A stretch of 64,000 nt of DNA, taken from Ehretia macrophylla (lineage: Eukaryota; Streptophyta; Magnoliopsida; Boraginales; Ehretiaceae). The translations under genes were made by a program, and so were the position numbers. Below are positions 12,209-24,044 of this stretch, piece after piece (position 1 is the first letter of the stretch; each line of letters begins with the position of its first letter). The stretch is from positions 7,073,501-7,137,500 of the forward strand of contig CM075765.1 in NCBI GenBank assembly GCA_037974665.1. The letters run 5' to 3'. The notes beneath the pieces were generated by a model. It was given only the letters and a program-made list of their open reading frames with translations, searched no databases and was not told the DNA's origin.

Positions 12209-14697
12209 GCATGTTAGCTGTCAGCTGGGGTATCCTCGGAATGTGGGTAGTGGTCTTAACATGAATGCATGTACTAAGTGTAAAGTGAATTATATGTTAA
12301 TATGTTCATGTGATTAATTTACTTATGTGACTAACTTTCTATGTGATCAACTTGTCTTATGTGAAGTTTGTTGCTTATGTGACTTTAATTGTTTATGACT
12401 TACTTCCGTAATATAACCTGTTTATGTGATATTGGCTTTCTGTGTGTTGAATTGTGTGTTATGTGATAATGTTGTAATATATGATAATCATGTAATGTGT
12501 TGGTACTTGTTTTCATAAGATATAATTTTATATATGCTATAACTGTGGGTGATTCTTTTGGGTGAGGTAAGGATGATGGCTAGAGCTCTCGAAAATAGAA
12601 GTAGGCTGTGATTTTCAATTATTATTATTATTTTAGCAGTTTATCAATGAGATTTTAATTGTTATGTTTATGGATTTTAGTCTTAGCTTAATGGATTGAT
12701 CTTGATGTTCCTTTGGCGAGAGTGAAGTTGTTAGAGAAAATAACAATGTATTTTGATGATTAGAATCACTTCTCTTGCCCTGTTTAACTTGTTATTACTT
12801 GGAGTTGAGTCATAAGTAGAGATTCCCTTGAAGGTGTGATCATGCACTTTTGGAGTCTCAACTCAAATTATACTTTCTTGAGGTTATTTTAGAATAAAAT
12901 TTATTTGAGGAATTAATGATGTATATTTGTGAATGGAATAGATTGTGGTATAACATGTGAATATTTCTACTATTTGGGTTTGTTATATTATTAATAGATA
13001 TTTTGGAATTCTGATCTTTAAACCTTGGAACCAATTAGAGTGATTCCGGACTAAAGTTACTTTATTTGAAGATGCAATTGTTGGGAGATAGAATTATTTG
13101 AGGAAATAAGAATGCATTTTGGTGACTGAACATTAACTTGCCCACATCGAGCTTTTGAGTTCTAGGTGGTATGATTTTCTAAATTGTTGATTGGCGATTC
13201 TCTTGTGTTATAATAGGTTAGTATGAATCTGTATTGTGTTATCAGATTTTGGAGTCTTCATCAATCAATCTTGTTGGGTAATCGGTGATTTATCTTATTT
13301 GGTGATTGGTCTGGTGCAGAATGTAAATTTTGGAGTGATTGTATGACTCTTCAGGTTCTCTAGATCTCCTTAGTGCCTTGTTTTGGAGAGAGAGAGATTG
13401 TAGGATCTGACTTGTTGGTGTTTAAGTGTGTAGATGGGACACCCCTTTTGTGCTTCCTATTTCTATGGGTCTTGTTATTTTCTTCTACTCTATTTTCACT
13501 TATTTGAGAGAGAGTTACACTTTTTTAGCCTATCAATTGTTTCTTGAACGTTTGCTTATTGAATTAATGGATCCTATACTCATTTGACATTGTTTTTGTT
13601 CTTAACATTCGTATTTGCTTCCTATAACAATGTCACTTATTGAAGTTAAGGTTTGAGACTTCTATGTTTCATTCTATATCTCCAGCCATTGGTTTCAATA
13701 TTTTATTTCATCCTATTACTATTCATTTGAAAGTAATTTTTCATTTGGTATACCATTTTACTGATTCGAATTTCATTTGTTTGATGTACTCCCTACCTAA
13801 GTATATCATTGTCATTCTTGTTGATCCTTGTTAATCCTATTTTTTTATTATTAAATGCTGAGCCATTACTTTGCATGTAATTGCTCGCTTAAAGTATTCG
13901 ACATTGTCCTATTGTTATCATTTCTTATTCGTACTTCTTTGGTATTGCGTGCTGAGATACTCTTGCCACTCATGTTTTCTATTGATTTAATCATCTCTTA
14001 TTTCTTAATTTAATTTCGCCTCAAGTACAACTTACTTGTTGGTTCATTGAACAATCATCAAGAATTGAAATGTTTACTTGTTAAGGAATGTTTGTTCAAC
14101 ATACTCAACACTGTTTTGACTTGTCATCATCCTTTGTTCGTACTTATTTAACTGATAGGTGCTGAGACATTCCTTATCTTAGTTATCATACTTTCTTATT
14201 AAACTATTAGCCTCTTGATTTTCATATTTGTTTGACCTCTTGTTCACTTGATTGTTGGCTCGAATATGACTTTTCATATCCTTAGTTCCTTGTAAATTTC
14301 ATAATAGCCATATTCTGACCAATGTCACTTTTGAAATATTCCCTTGATTAGTAATCATTCATGTTATCGTGAATGAGTTTTTAAACCCTTGGGGTGTTCA
14401 TAGAGTTCTTTTGTGTAGTAGGGGATGATTGCTAAGTAGTGGTGTCATGATAAAACCTTGGAGTTGTGATTTTTTTCATACGCAATATGATATTAGGTGG
14501 GAGTGAATTATGAATTGAGAATTGTTTTGGAATTGTGATAATCATCTTGCAGTCAACGGAGTTTATTTCCTTTGAGCTATTTGTTTAGGTGTCATCCTAA
14601 GAGACAAATAGAAACTAAGAGATGTATTGTTAAAGTGTAACGATTGAGGACTTAGTTGTCTATCAGTTCGAGAATTGCGTGGACGCAATTGTTTTAA

Positions 14698-14707
14698 TGG
14701 GGGAGAA
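14698..14707 (+). promoter_or_regulatory. Polypurine tract before LTR C
   Basis: TGGGGGAGAA sits immediately before TGTGAAACC. It is the plus-strand priming site of the element. Confidence 0.85.
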
Positions 14708-17313
14708 TGTGAAACCCCAGATTTCGTCTTTACGTGAAATTGCGTGTTTTGACCCGTATATGTGTGGTTTGAATTAGAATGTGCTAATTCTGTGATTTAT
14801 ATTCCTATTGCATGCCATGTGAGCGTTCATGAAATTTTTATCAAAATCGGCATTGAAAAGTTTATCGTCGGTTTTTGTAAATAGTGTTTTGAATGCATGT
14901 CCGCTAAAATTTTGACACAAGTGTTTTTAGGGTTTGAAAACCTAATCCTCGGATATTAATAGACCCATGTTTGATAGAAATTGATTCTGAAACAGAATAG
15001 AAATTTAAATGGACTTTTCGGGCGAAAAGTAGCGTTTTTTAGCCAAATAGTGATTTCTTCTAAACCCAATTTTTACGTTGATTTTCATTGACCTAGAATA
15101 TATTAAATACAAATTGTATTTAATTTTAAATATTTCTAAAATGGCACTATTGAAAAATCCAGTATTTAATTTTAAATATTTCTAAAATGGCACCATTGAA
15201 AAATGCATTTAAAAGACATTTGAAAAATAAATAATGACTTTTAATTGTCTTTTTCAAAAATAAGTGTTTTATTTCAACTGTATGTAAATATATGCATAGG
15301 AATATTAGTGATCCTCAAAAATAGTCCTACTAAATATATAGTATAAGTTAGATAGTATTTTATTTACTATATTTGGCTAAAACAACTAAAAACAAATAAA
15401 AATAACTAAGTTTTTCAACTTTGACCAACTTATCTTTCATTGACCTTTGCTTATAACTGTCAACACACACTAAGAATCAGCCAAAAATACCACAAAACAC
15501 ACACAAACCGTGGCTCCTTGGAGGAGAAAGATGAAGGCATTTCCAAGGTTTTTCAAAGTATTTTTCTCATAGATTTTGCAATTCAAGTCCAAATCACTTC
15601 ATTCAAAGCTTGATTTTGCTCGTTGGGCATCCATTCTACCTATTTCTAACCTTAGTTTATATCAAAGGTGAGAGAAAAATTCTAGATCTTAAAATGCATT
15701 TTTTGTTCAATTTCATATAATTGCATTTTTATCCGATGAAATATTAAACGGTTATTAGATTGTTGCTCAATAGATGCCAAGGATCGTTTATTTACGTTTA
15801 TATAAGTTTTGAACGGTAGTAGCATGTATTTCTATTTTTCGGGTATTAAAGTTGAGTTTTTGGATTGTTGTTGAATAAATGTTGATGTAGTGGTTGGAAT
15901 TGGTTGGTTATAGCTTCTAAAAGTTTGTTAATTATGGGGTAATAATGTTGTAATGCTGAAATTTTGATTGTGATGTCGTGGCAGAAGTCCAGAAATTTCA
16001 GCCTCAGTGCATTGTGAAATTAGGGTTGTGGGGCTTGTTTTAAATGGGTTATGGTTGGTTTCCGAGGGGGCTAATGTAGATGCATGAGTGGGTGAATGAT
16101 AGATAGTGGTTTGGAGGTCATTGGATTAGTAGATTGTAAGTTATGATTGTCAGAAGTTTGTATAGTCTTTCTTGAAATGTCAAAATATGGTATTTGGTTG
16201 CTTGGGTAGTGATTGAGTGGTTGAATCTTGGGTTATTGTTGGTTAGACTCGAGATTTGTTGTGTGGTATAATACATGTTAAGTTGGGTGGCCTACTTTGT
16301 CATCTAACTTAGTTGTTAGTCGTTTATTTGATTAATAGTTGTTATGTTATTGAAATGATGTTAACTGATTGATTGTTGATAAGCCGAGAGATAGGCAGCC
16401 TACTTTTGTTGTCCTCCTGTGATATAAATTATTATTATTATTGTCATGAGTCTTGATATGTGTGTGCCACCTCTCGGAAAATATCAGGCTGTCGGGTTGA
16501 AAACGACATGACTATCATAGACTACCTCCAGCTCGCAAAGGTAGAGGTGCCATGGAGGGAGGTGCTAGATGAGGTACCTCAGGTGTGTGTGTAATGAGGA
16601 GTTATAAGAAGATGGTTGAGATCGTGATGGCGTTTGGAGCTACACCAACTAGAGTATCCTTATTGATTAGTTATTGTTATTGTTGTACTTATATTGTTAT
16701 TGATATTCATTGTGTGTTTACTGCTCAAAGGGTGATTTCCAAGGGGTATAGTAAATGCTTTTAAAAGATCTATAGAATCCTCACTGGGCTTGTTTTATAT
16801 AAGCTCACTCTCATTCATTATCTGCATTCAGGTGTTACTAAGCCAGACTTTGTGTACGTTCCTTAGGAAGCTGAGTATGTGCCTTCTGTGGAGGAGTCTT
16901 ATATGCCGAAGTCATATCCATGAGTTTGTCTTAGCTTTGGTAGTATGATTTATTGTATAACTTACTTAAAGAAAAAGAATTATATAACTCTAGTTTAGTA
17001 GTCTTTCTTTTGAACATGATTAGATTGCTAGACTGGTTATAATATATTTTGCAAATGTATGATATGTCATATGGTTGATGTTGGAACGGAGGCGTATAAC
17101 TTATGAATAAACTGATGAATTGATGTTTAATATATGAGAATGGTTGTGTTGTATGTTGTTGGTTTAGTTGTGGAGTTGTTGATCTTTGGAGTTGGTTGTA
17201 TGAATTTCTAAAAGGTTGGTTTAGAGCCCTGATATCCGTGTTATTGTCGTTATACTGCCAAAATTCCGTTGCGTCCTGATTGATCGTAAGTGGGGTCGAG
17301 TTGGGGCATTACA
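14708..17313 (+). mobile_element. Family-L LTR copy C (shared middle LTR of tandem array)
   Basis: 2606-bp LTR, TGTGAAACCCCAG...GGGGCATTACA. It has a polypurine tract directly upstream and a primer-binding site directly downstream, so it acts as 3' LTR of the left unit and 5' LTR of the right unit. About 60 bp longer than B, mostly through a 46-bp tandem duplication. Core block TATAAGCTCACTCTC...GCATTCAGGTG near 16797-16834. Confidence 0.92.
15118..15209. repeat. 46-bp tandem duplication private to LTR C
   Basis: Units 15118-15163 and 15164-15209, each starting ATTTAATTTTAAATATTTC. LTRs B and D have one copy, so the event postdates the last common ancestor of the three LTRs. Confidence 0.88.
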
Positions 17314-17318
17314 TTAAG

Positions 17319-17330
17319 TGGTATTAGAGT
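17319..17330 (+). promoter_or_regulatory. Primer-binding site, initiator-Met-tRNA type
   Basis: TGGTATTAGAGT, 5 bases after LTR C; 10 of 12 positions match TGGTATCAGAGC. Confidence 0.85.
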
Positions 17331-17429
17331 GCATGTTAGCTATCAGCCGGGGTATCCTCGGAATGTGGATAGTGGTCTTGACATGAACGCATGTACTAAG
17401 TGTAAAGTGAATTACATGTTAATATGTTT

Positions 17430-17770
17430 ATGTGATTAATTTACTTATGTGACTAACTTTCTATGTGATCAATATGTCTTATGTGTTAAGTGAACTAATG
17501 TGGTCAATATGCTTTATGTGACAACGCGCCTTATGTACTCAATGTATTGTAATTAATGTGCATTATGTGATTACTGTGTATTATGTGACAATTGTGTTTT
17601 ATGTGATCGAAGTGTCTTGTGTGAAATTAGTTGTTTATGTGGTTATAATTGTTTATAACCAGCTTATGTGAAACAATTTGCTTTAGGTGCTCAATGTTCT
17701 TTAAGTGACCAATGTGAGTTATGTGATCAACTTGTCTTATGTAAAGTTTGTTGCTTATGTGACTTTAATT
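17430..17770. repeat. Degenerate short tandem repeats (TTATGTGA type)
   Basis: Repeating unit of roughly 15-20 bases built on TTATGTGAYNAATGTG, present over a dozen times with variation. Internal region 1 keeps only the outer units (about 12290-12400). Confidence 0.75.
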
Positions 17771-20076
17771 GTTTATAACTTACTTCTGTAATATAACCTG
17801 TTTATGTGATATTGGCTTTCTATGTGTTGAATTGTGTGTTATGTGATAATGTTGTAATATATGATAATCATGTAATATGTCGGTACTTGTTTTCATAAGA
17901 TATAATTTTATATATGCTATAACTGTGAGTGATTCTTTTGGGTGAGGTAAGGATGACGGCAAGAGCTCTCGAAAATAGAAGTAGGCCATGATTTTGAATT
18001 ATTATTATTATTTTAGTTGTTTATCAATGAGATTTTAATTGTTATGTTTATGGATTTTAGTCTCAGCTTGATGGATTGATCTTGATGTTACTTTTGCGAG
18101 AGTGAAGTTGTTTGAGGAAATAACAATGTATTTTGATGATTAAAATCACTTCTCTTGCCCTATTTAACTTGTTATTACTTGGAGTTGAGTCATAAGCAGA
18201 GATTCCCTTGAAGATGTGATCATGCACTTTTGGAGTCTCAACTCAAATTATACTTTCTTGAGATTATTTTAGAATAAAATTTATTTGAGGAATTAATGAT
18301 GTATATTTGTGAATGGAATAGATTGTGGTATAACATGTGAATATTTCTACTATTTGGGATTGTTATATTATTAATAGATATTTTGGAATTCTGATATTTA
18401 AACCTTGGAACCAATTAGGGTGATTCCGAACTAAAGTTACTTTATTTGATGAAGTAATTGTTGGGAGATAGAATTATTTGAGGAAATAAGAATGCATTTT
18501 GGTGACTGAACATTTACTTGCCTACATCGAGCTTTTGAGTTCTAGGTGGTATGATTTTCTAAATTGTTGATTGGCGATTCTCTTGTGTTATAATAGGTTA
18601 GTATGAATCTGTATTGTGTTATCAGATTTTGGAGTCTTCATCAATCAATCTTGTTGGGTAATCGGTGATTTATCTTATTTGGTGATTGGTCTGGTGCAGA
18701 ATGTAAATTTTGGAGTGATTGTATGACTCTTCAGGTTCTCTAGATCTCCTTAGTGCCTTGTTTTGGAGAGAGATAGATTGTAGGATCTGACTTGTTGATG
18801 TTTAAGTGTGTAGGTGGGATACCCCTTTTGTGCTTCCTATTTCTATAGGTCTTGTTATTTTCTTCTACTCTATTTTCACTTATTTGAGAGAAAGTTAAAC
18901 TTTTCTAGCCTATCAATTGTTTCTTGAAAGTTTGCTTATTGAATTAATGAATCCTATACTCATTTGACATTGTTTTTGTTCTTAACATTCATATTTGCTT
19001 CCTATAACAATGTTACTTATTGAAGTTAAGGTTTGAGACTTCTATGTTTCATTCTATATCTCCAGCCATTTGTTTCAATATTTCATTTCATCCTATTACT
19101 ATTCATTTGAAAGTAATTTCTCATTTGGTATACCGTTTTACTTATTCGAATTTCCGTTGTTTGATGTGCTCCCTACCTAAGTACATCATTGTCATTCTTG
19201 TTGATCCTTGTTAATCCTATTGTTTTATTATTAAATGCTGAGTCATTACTTTTCATGTAATTGCTCGCACAAAGTACTCGACATTGTCCTATTGTTATCA
19301 TTTCTTATTCGTACTTCTTTTGTATTGCGTGCTGAGATACTCTTGCCACTCATGTTTTCTATTGAATTAATCATCTCTTATTTCTTAATTTAATTTCGCC
19401 TCAAGTAGAACTCACTTGTTGGTTCCTTGAACAATCATCAAGAATTGAAATGTTTACTTGTTCAGGAATGTTTGTTCAACATACTCAACACTGTTTTGAC
19501 TTGTCATCATCCTTTGTTCGTACTTATTTAACTGATAGGTGCTGAGACATTCCTTATCTTAGTTATCATACTTTCTTATTAAACTATTAGCCTCTTGATT
19601 TTCTAACGTGTTTGACCTCTTGTTCACTTGATTGTTGGCTCGAATATGACTCTCTATATCCTTATTTCCTTGTAAATTTCATAATAGGCATATTCCGACC
19701 AATGTCACTTTTGAAATATTCCCTTAATTAGTAATCATTCATGTTATCGTGAATAAGTTTTTAAGCCCTTGGGGTGTTCATAGAGCTCTTTTGTGTAGTA
19801 GGGGATGATTGCTAAGTAGTGGTGTCATGCTAAAACCTTGGAGTTGCGATTTCTTTCATACGCAATATGATATTAGGTGGGAGTGAATAATGAATTGAGG
19901 ATTATTTTGGAATTATGATAATCATCTTGCAGTCAACGGGGTTTATTTCCTTTGAGCTCTTTGTTTAGGTGTCATCCTAAGAGACAAATAGGAACTAAGA
20001 GATGTATTGTTAAAGAGTAACGATTGAGGACTTAGTTGTCTATCAGTTCGAGAATTGCATGGATGCAATTGTTTTA

Positions 20077-20088
20077 AGGGGGGGATAA
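20077..20088 (+). promoter_or_regulatory. Polypurine tract before LTR D
   Basis: AGGGGGGGATAA directly before TGTGAAACC. Confidence 0.82.
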
Positions 20089-23000
20089 TGTGAAACCTCA
20101 TATTTCGTCTTTATGTGAAATTGCGTGTTTTGACCCGTATATGTGTGGTTTGAATTAGAATGTGCTAATTCTGTGATTTATATTCCTACTACATGCTATG
20201 TGAGCGTTTATGAAAATTTCATCAAAATCGTTATTGAAAATTTTATCGTCGGTTTTTGTGAATAGTGTTTTGAACGCACGTCCACTAAAATTTTGACACG
20301 GGTATTTTTAGGGTTTGAAAACCTAGTCCTCGGATATTAATAGACCCATGTTTGATAAAAATTGATTCTGAAACGGAATAGAAATTTAAATAGACTTTTC
20401 GGGCGAAAAGTAGCATTTTTGAGTCAAATAGTGATTTCTTCTAAACCCGATTTTTACATTGACTTTCATTGACCCAGAATATATTAAATACAAATTGTAT
20501 TTCATTTTAAATATTTCTAAAATGGCACCATTGAAAAATGCATTTAAAAGACATTTGAAAAATAAATAAGTTTTTTTCAAAAATAAGAGTTTTATTTCAA
20601 CTGAATGTAAATATATGCATAGGAATATTAGTGATCCTCAAAAATAGTGCTACTAAATATATAGTATAAGTTAGATAGTATTTTATTTACTATTTTTGGC
20701 TAAAACAACTAAAAATAACTAAGTTTTTCAACTTTGACCAACTTATCTTGCATTGACCTTTGCTTATAACTATCAACACACATTAAAAATCAGCCAAAAA
20801 CATCCCAAAAACACACACAAAATCGTGGCTCCTTAGAGGAGAAAGATGAAAGCATTTTCAAGGTTTTTCAAAGTATTTTTCTCATAGATTTTGCAATTCA
20901 AGTCCAAATCACTTCATTCAAAGCTTTATTTTGCTTGTTGGGCATCCATTCTACCTATTTCTAACCTTAGTTTACATCAAAGGTGAGAGAAAATTTTAGA
21001 TCTTAAAATGAAATTTTTGTTCCATTTCATATAATTGTATTTTTATCTGATGAAATGTTAAACTGTTATTAGATTGTTGCTCAATAGATGCCAATGATCG
21101 TTTATGTGCATTTATATAAATTTTGAACTGTAGTAGCATGTATTTCTATTTTTTGGGTATTAAAGTTGATTTTTTGGGTTGTTAAATAATTGTTGATGTA
21201 GTGGTTGGAATTGGTTGGTTATAGCTTCTAAAAGTTTGTTAATTGTGGGGTAGTAATGTTGTAATGCCAAATTTTGATTGTGAAGTCGTGGCGGAAGTCC
21301 AAAAATTTTAGCCTCTGTGCATTGTGAAATTAGGGTTGTCGGGCTTGTTTTAAATGGGTTATGGTTGGTTTCCGAGGGGGCTAATGTAGATGCATGAGTG
21401 GGTGAATGATAGAAAATGGTTTGGAGGTTATTGGATTAGTAGATTGTAAGTTATGATTGTCGGAAGTTTGTGTAGTCTTTCATGAAATGTCGCAATATGG
21501 TCTTTGGTTGTTTGGGTAGTGATTGAGTGGTTGAATCTTGGGTTGTTGTTGGTTAGACTCTGTAACGACCCGACTAAGCGAATACCCCGCAGGGCAGAGG
21601 CACACCAGCATCATACATAAGCAAGTATTGTCCGCTTTGGGTTACCACAGTGGGTCCCTTACGGTTTTGTCCCTTCGAGGATCTCCCTCAAAAGGCGCCT
21701 CTTCGAATATATAGGAGAACCCTCCACTATATATTCAGTTGGCCCAGCTCGTAACCTTCCGATGTGGGATGGGTTCACCATATCCACCCCCCCTTAAGGA
21801 GGCCCAGCGCCCTCGCGGGACACTGTTATAAAGGAAGGCCCGCTCTTATACCAATTTCTGTAACGACCCGGCTAAGTGAATACCCCGTAGGGCAGAGGCA
21901 CACCGGCGTCGCACATAAGCAAGTATTGTCCGCTTTGGGTTACCACAGTGGGCCCCTCACGGTTTTGTCCCTTCGAGGTATTCCCCCAAAAGGCGCCTGC
22001 TCGAATACAAGGGAGAACCCTCCACTATATATTCAGTTGGCCCAGCTCGTAACCTTCCGATGTGGGATGGGTTCACCACAGACTCGGGATTTGTTGTATG
22101 GTTTAATGCATGTTAAGTTGGGTGGACTACTTTGTCATTTAACTTAGTTGTTAGTCATTTATTTGATTAATAGTTGTTATGTTATTGAAATGATGTTAAC
22201 TGATTGATTGTTGATGAGCCGGGAAATAGGCAACCTACTTTTGTTGTCCTCCTATGATATGAATGATTATTATTATTATCATGAGTCCTGATATGTGTGT
22301 GCCACCTCTCGGGTAGCATTGGGTTGTCGGGTTGAAAACGACATGACTATCATAGACTACCCCCAGCTCGCATAGGCGGAGATGCCATGGAAGGTGGGGC
22401 TAGATGAGATACCTCGGGTGTGTGTGTAATGGGGAGTTATAAGAAGATGGTTGAGATCGTGATGGCATTTGGAGCTACACCAACTAGAGTATCCTTATTA
22501 TTTGGTTATTATTATTGTTACACTTATATTGTTAGTGATGTTCATTGTGTGTTTACTGCTCAAAGGATAATTTCCAAGGGGTATAGTAAATGCTTTTAAA
22601 AGATCTATCGAATTCTCACTGGACTTGTTTTATATAAGCTCATTCTCATTCGTTATCTGCATTCAGGTGTTACTAAGCCATACTTTGTGTACGTTCCTCA
22701 GGAAGCTGAGTATGTGCCTTCTGTGGAGGAGTCTTATGTGCCGGAGTCATATCCATGAGTTTGTCTTAGCTTTGGTAGTATGATGTATTGTATAACTTAC
22801 TTAAAGATAAAGAATTATATAACTCTAGTTTAGTAATCTTTCTTTTGAACATGATTAGATTGCTAGACTGGTTATAATCTATTTTCCAAATGTATGATAT
22901 GTCCTATGGTTGATGTTGGAACGGAGGCGTATAACTTATGAATGAACTGATGAATGGATGTTTAATATATGGGAATGGTTGTGTTGTATGTTGTTGGTTT

Positions 23001-23149
23001 GGTTGTGGAGTTGTTGTTGATGTTTGGAGTTGGTTGTATGGAATTGTAAGGGCTGGTTTAGAGCCCTAATGTCCGTGTTACTGTCGTATACTGGCGAAAT
23101 TCCATTGCATCCTGACTAATCGTAAGTGGGGTCGAGTTGGGGCGTGACA
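20089..23149 (+). mobile_element. Family-L LTR copy D (3' LTR of array), carrying a TRIM
   Basis: TGTGAAACCTC...GGGGCGTGACA. Without the 520-bp TRIM and its 5-bp duplication it is 2536 bp, close to copy B. Followed by TCTAA (23150-23154), the target duplication partner of TCTAG at 9644-9648. Core block TATAAGCTCATTCTC...GCATTCAGGTG near 22632-22669. Confidence 0.92.
21561..22080 (-). mobile_element. TRIM (terminal-repeat retrotransposon in miniature), complete, TSD GACTC
   Basis: Two 222-bp terminal repeats (21561-21782 and 21859-22080), each starting TGTAACGACCCG and ending GGTTCACCA(C/T)A, enclose only 76 bp. The insert is flanked by GACTC at 21556-21560 and 22081-22085; without it LTR D reads through as in copies B and C. 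The PBS complement GCTCTTATACCA (21842-21853, 11 of 12 match to the Met-tRNA type) and a C-run opposite a polypurine tract (21785-21795) show the element lies on the minus strand. The CCGATGTGGGATGGG block resembles plant TRIM repeats. Non-coding; the 127-codon frame across it is a by-product. Confidence 0.93.
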
Positions 23150-23735
23150 TCTAAAATTTTTCTCTCACCTTTGATTCAAAACAAGGTTAGGAATGCGCGC
23201 AATAGGTGCCCAAGCGGAATCTAACTCGGTTTGAAATGACTCGAACAAAAACTAAGTTTTCTAGGCAAAATTTTCTTTGTAAAATAAGATGAAAAACTCC
23301 TCTTTTGCTCAAGGAAGTTCACGGCTATGTGAGTGAGAAATGAAAGGGTTTTGAGCTATTTTTTATGTATTATGCATGTGTATTATCTATATAATGCAAA
23401 GTCAACAATTTTAGCTAAGTCAAAGTTGTCATCTTTTAGTCTTTTAATTGTTTTAGGCTATTTTGCTCACAAATAAGTAAACTACTAAATCTAATATACT
23501 TAATAGACTAAATTTAGGTGACAACAATTTTCATATGCTCATACATACTTACCTCTCGGGTAAAAACTCGATTTTTTTGTAAAAGAATGTGTAAAAATCT
23601 TTAAAATTCCTAATCCGATTTGAAATCCGTTTTAATCAGACACGAGTCTATTAATATCTGAGGACTAGGTTTTAAGACGTTTAAAATACCAGTGTAAAAA
23701 TTTTAGCGGACGTGCGTTCAAAATACTATTCACAA
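23150..23735 (-). mobile_element. Inverted family-L LTR (copy E), right part, truncated
   Basis: Opens TCTAAAATTTTTCTCTCACC, the expected continuation of copy E from 9648, and runs backwards through the LTR to ATTCACAAAT, about 200 bp short of the LTR 5' end. The break joins the Ty3-like element that follows. Blocks TTTTAGCGGACGTGCG and GGACTAGGTTTTAAGACG match solo LTR A in reverse complement. Confidence 0.85.
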
Positions 23736-23809
23736 ATATGGCAAACGACCAACATGCGACGCGACCCAACACCAAATATGGCAAACGACCCCAAGACCTT
23801 TCAGGAATG

Positions 23810-23919
23810 GATGGAAACCGCGACCCGTTGCTTAGTAAAGCAAGAACCTTGGTATAGTGAAAATGATGGAAACCGCGACCCGTTACTTAGCAAAGCAAGA
23901 ACCTTGGTATGGTAAACAC
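23810..23919. repeat. 55-bp tandem duplication in the LTR remnant
   Basis: Units start GATGGAAACCGCGACCCG at 23810 and 23865 (period 55). The fold-back LTR copies at 25171 and 26670 have one unit here. Confidence 0.85.
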
Positions 23920-24044
23920 ACCACAAACGGGGATGGAAATCCACTTGATAAGTCGAGGGTGAACGCCACAAGGAATCCCTTGATAAGTTCGAAAGAGTCT
24001 CTTAGAGAACTCAAGCAGAATAATCTTACAATTTAATAGTCAAA

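Larger units (their letters stand above)
12192..14707 (+). mobile_element. Non-coding (LARD-like) internal region 1
   Basis: Lies between LTRs B and C, bounded by a PBS on the left and a polypurine tract on the right, so it is a true retrotransposon interior. It has no gag-pol; the only shared frame (13640-13834) lacks an ATG and mostly carries amino-acid-changing differences from its twin at 19020-19214. Near 12571 a short ATG frame (MMARALENRSRL, then stop) may be a vestige of a gag start. The 3' end (GGACGCAATTGTTTTAATGG) matches the end region of Tekay/Del-type Ty3 elements. It would need proteins in trans to move. About 260 bp shorter than internal region 2. Confidence 0.85.
17314..20088 (+). 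mobile_element. Non-coding (LARD-like) internal region 2
   Basis: Nearly collinear with internal region 1 at 12192-14707, sharing long blocks throughout (for example GGGTGAGGTAAGGATGA, GTGGTGTCATG, AGTCAACGG). No gag or pol coding. The main difference is an extra stretch of short repeats at about 17463-17727 that region 1 has lost. Bounded by PBS 17319-17330 and polypurine tract 20077-20088. Confidence 0.85.

Noticed and set aside
17430..17770. Repeat block as a CRISPR array
   Set aside because: Units are degenerate with no fixed spacer length, in a plant retrotransposon interior.
13640..19214. 64-codon frames at 13640-13834 and 19020-19214, conserved between the two internal regions
   Set aside because: They begin at TTG, not ATG. 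About seven differences change the amino acid against very few silent ones, and the conservation only reflects recent common ancestry of the two units.
21561..22080. TRIM as a Cassandra-type element with 5S rRNA-like LTRs
   Set aside because: I looked for the 5S rRNA internal promoter motifs in the repeats and saw none.
21764..22147. 127-codon open frame
   Set aside because: It crosses the TRIM and LTR D and matches no protein; it is a chance frame in repeat DNA.
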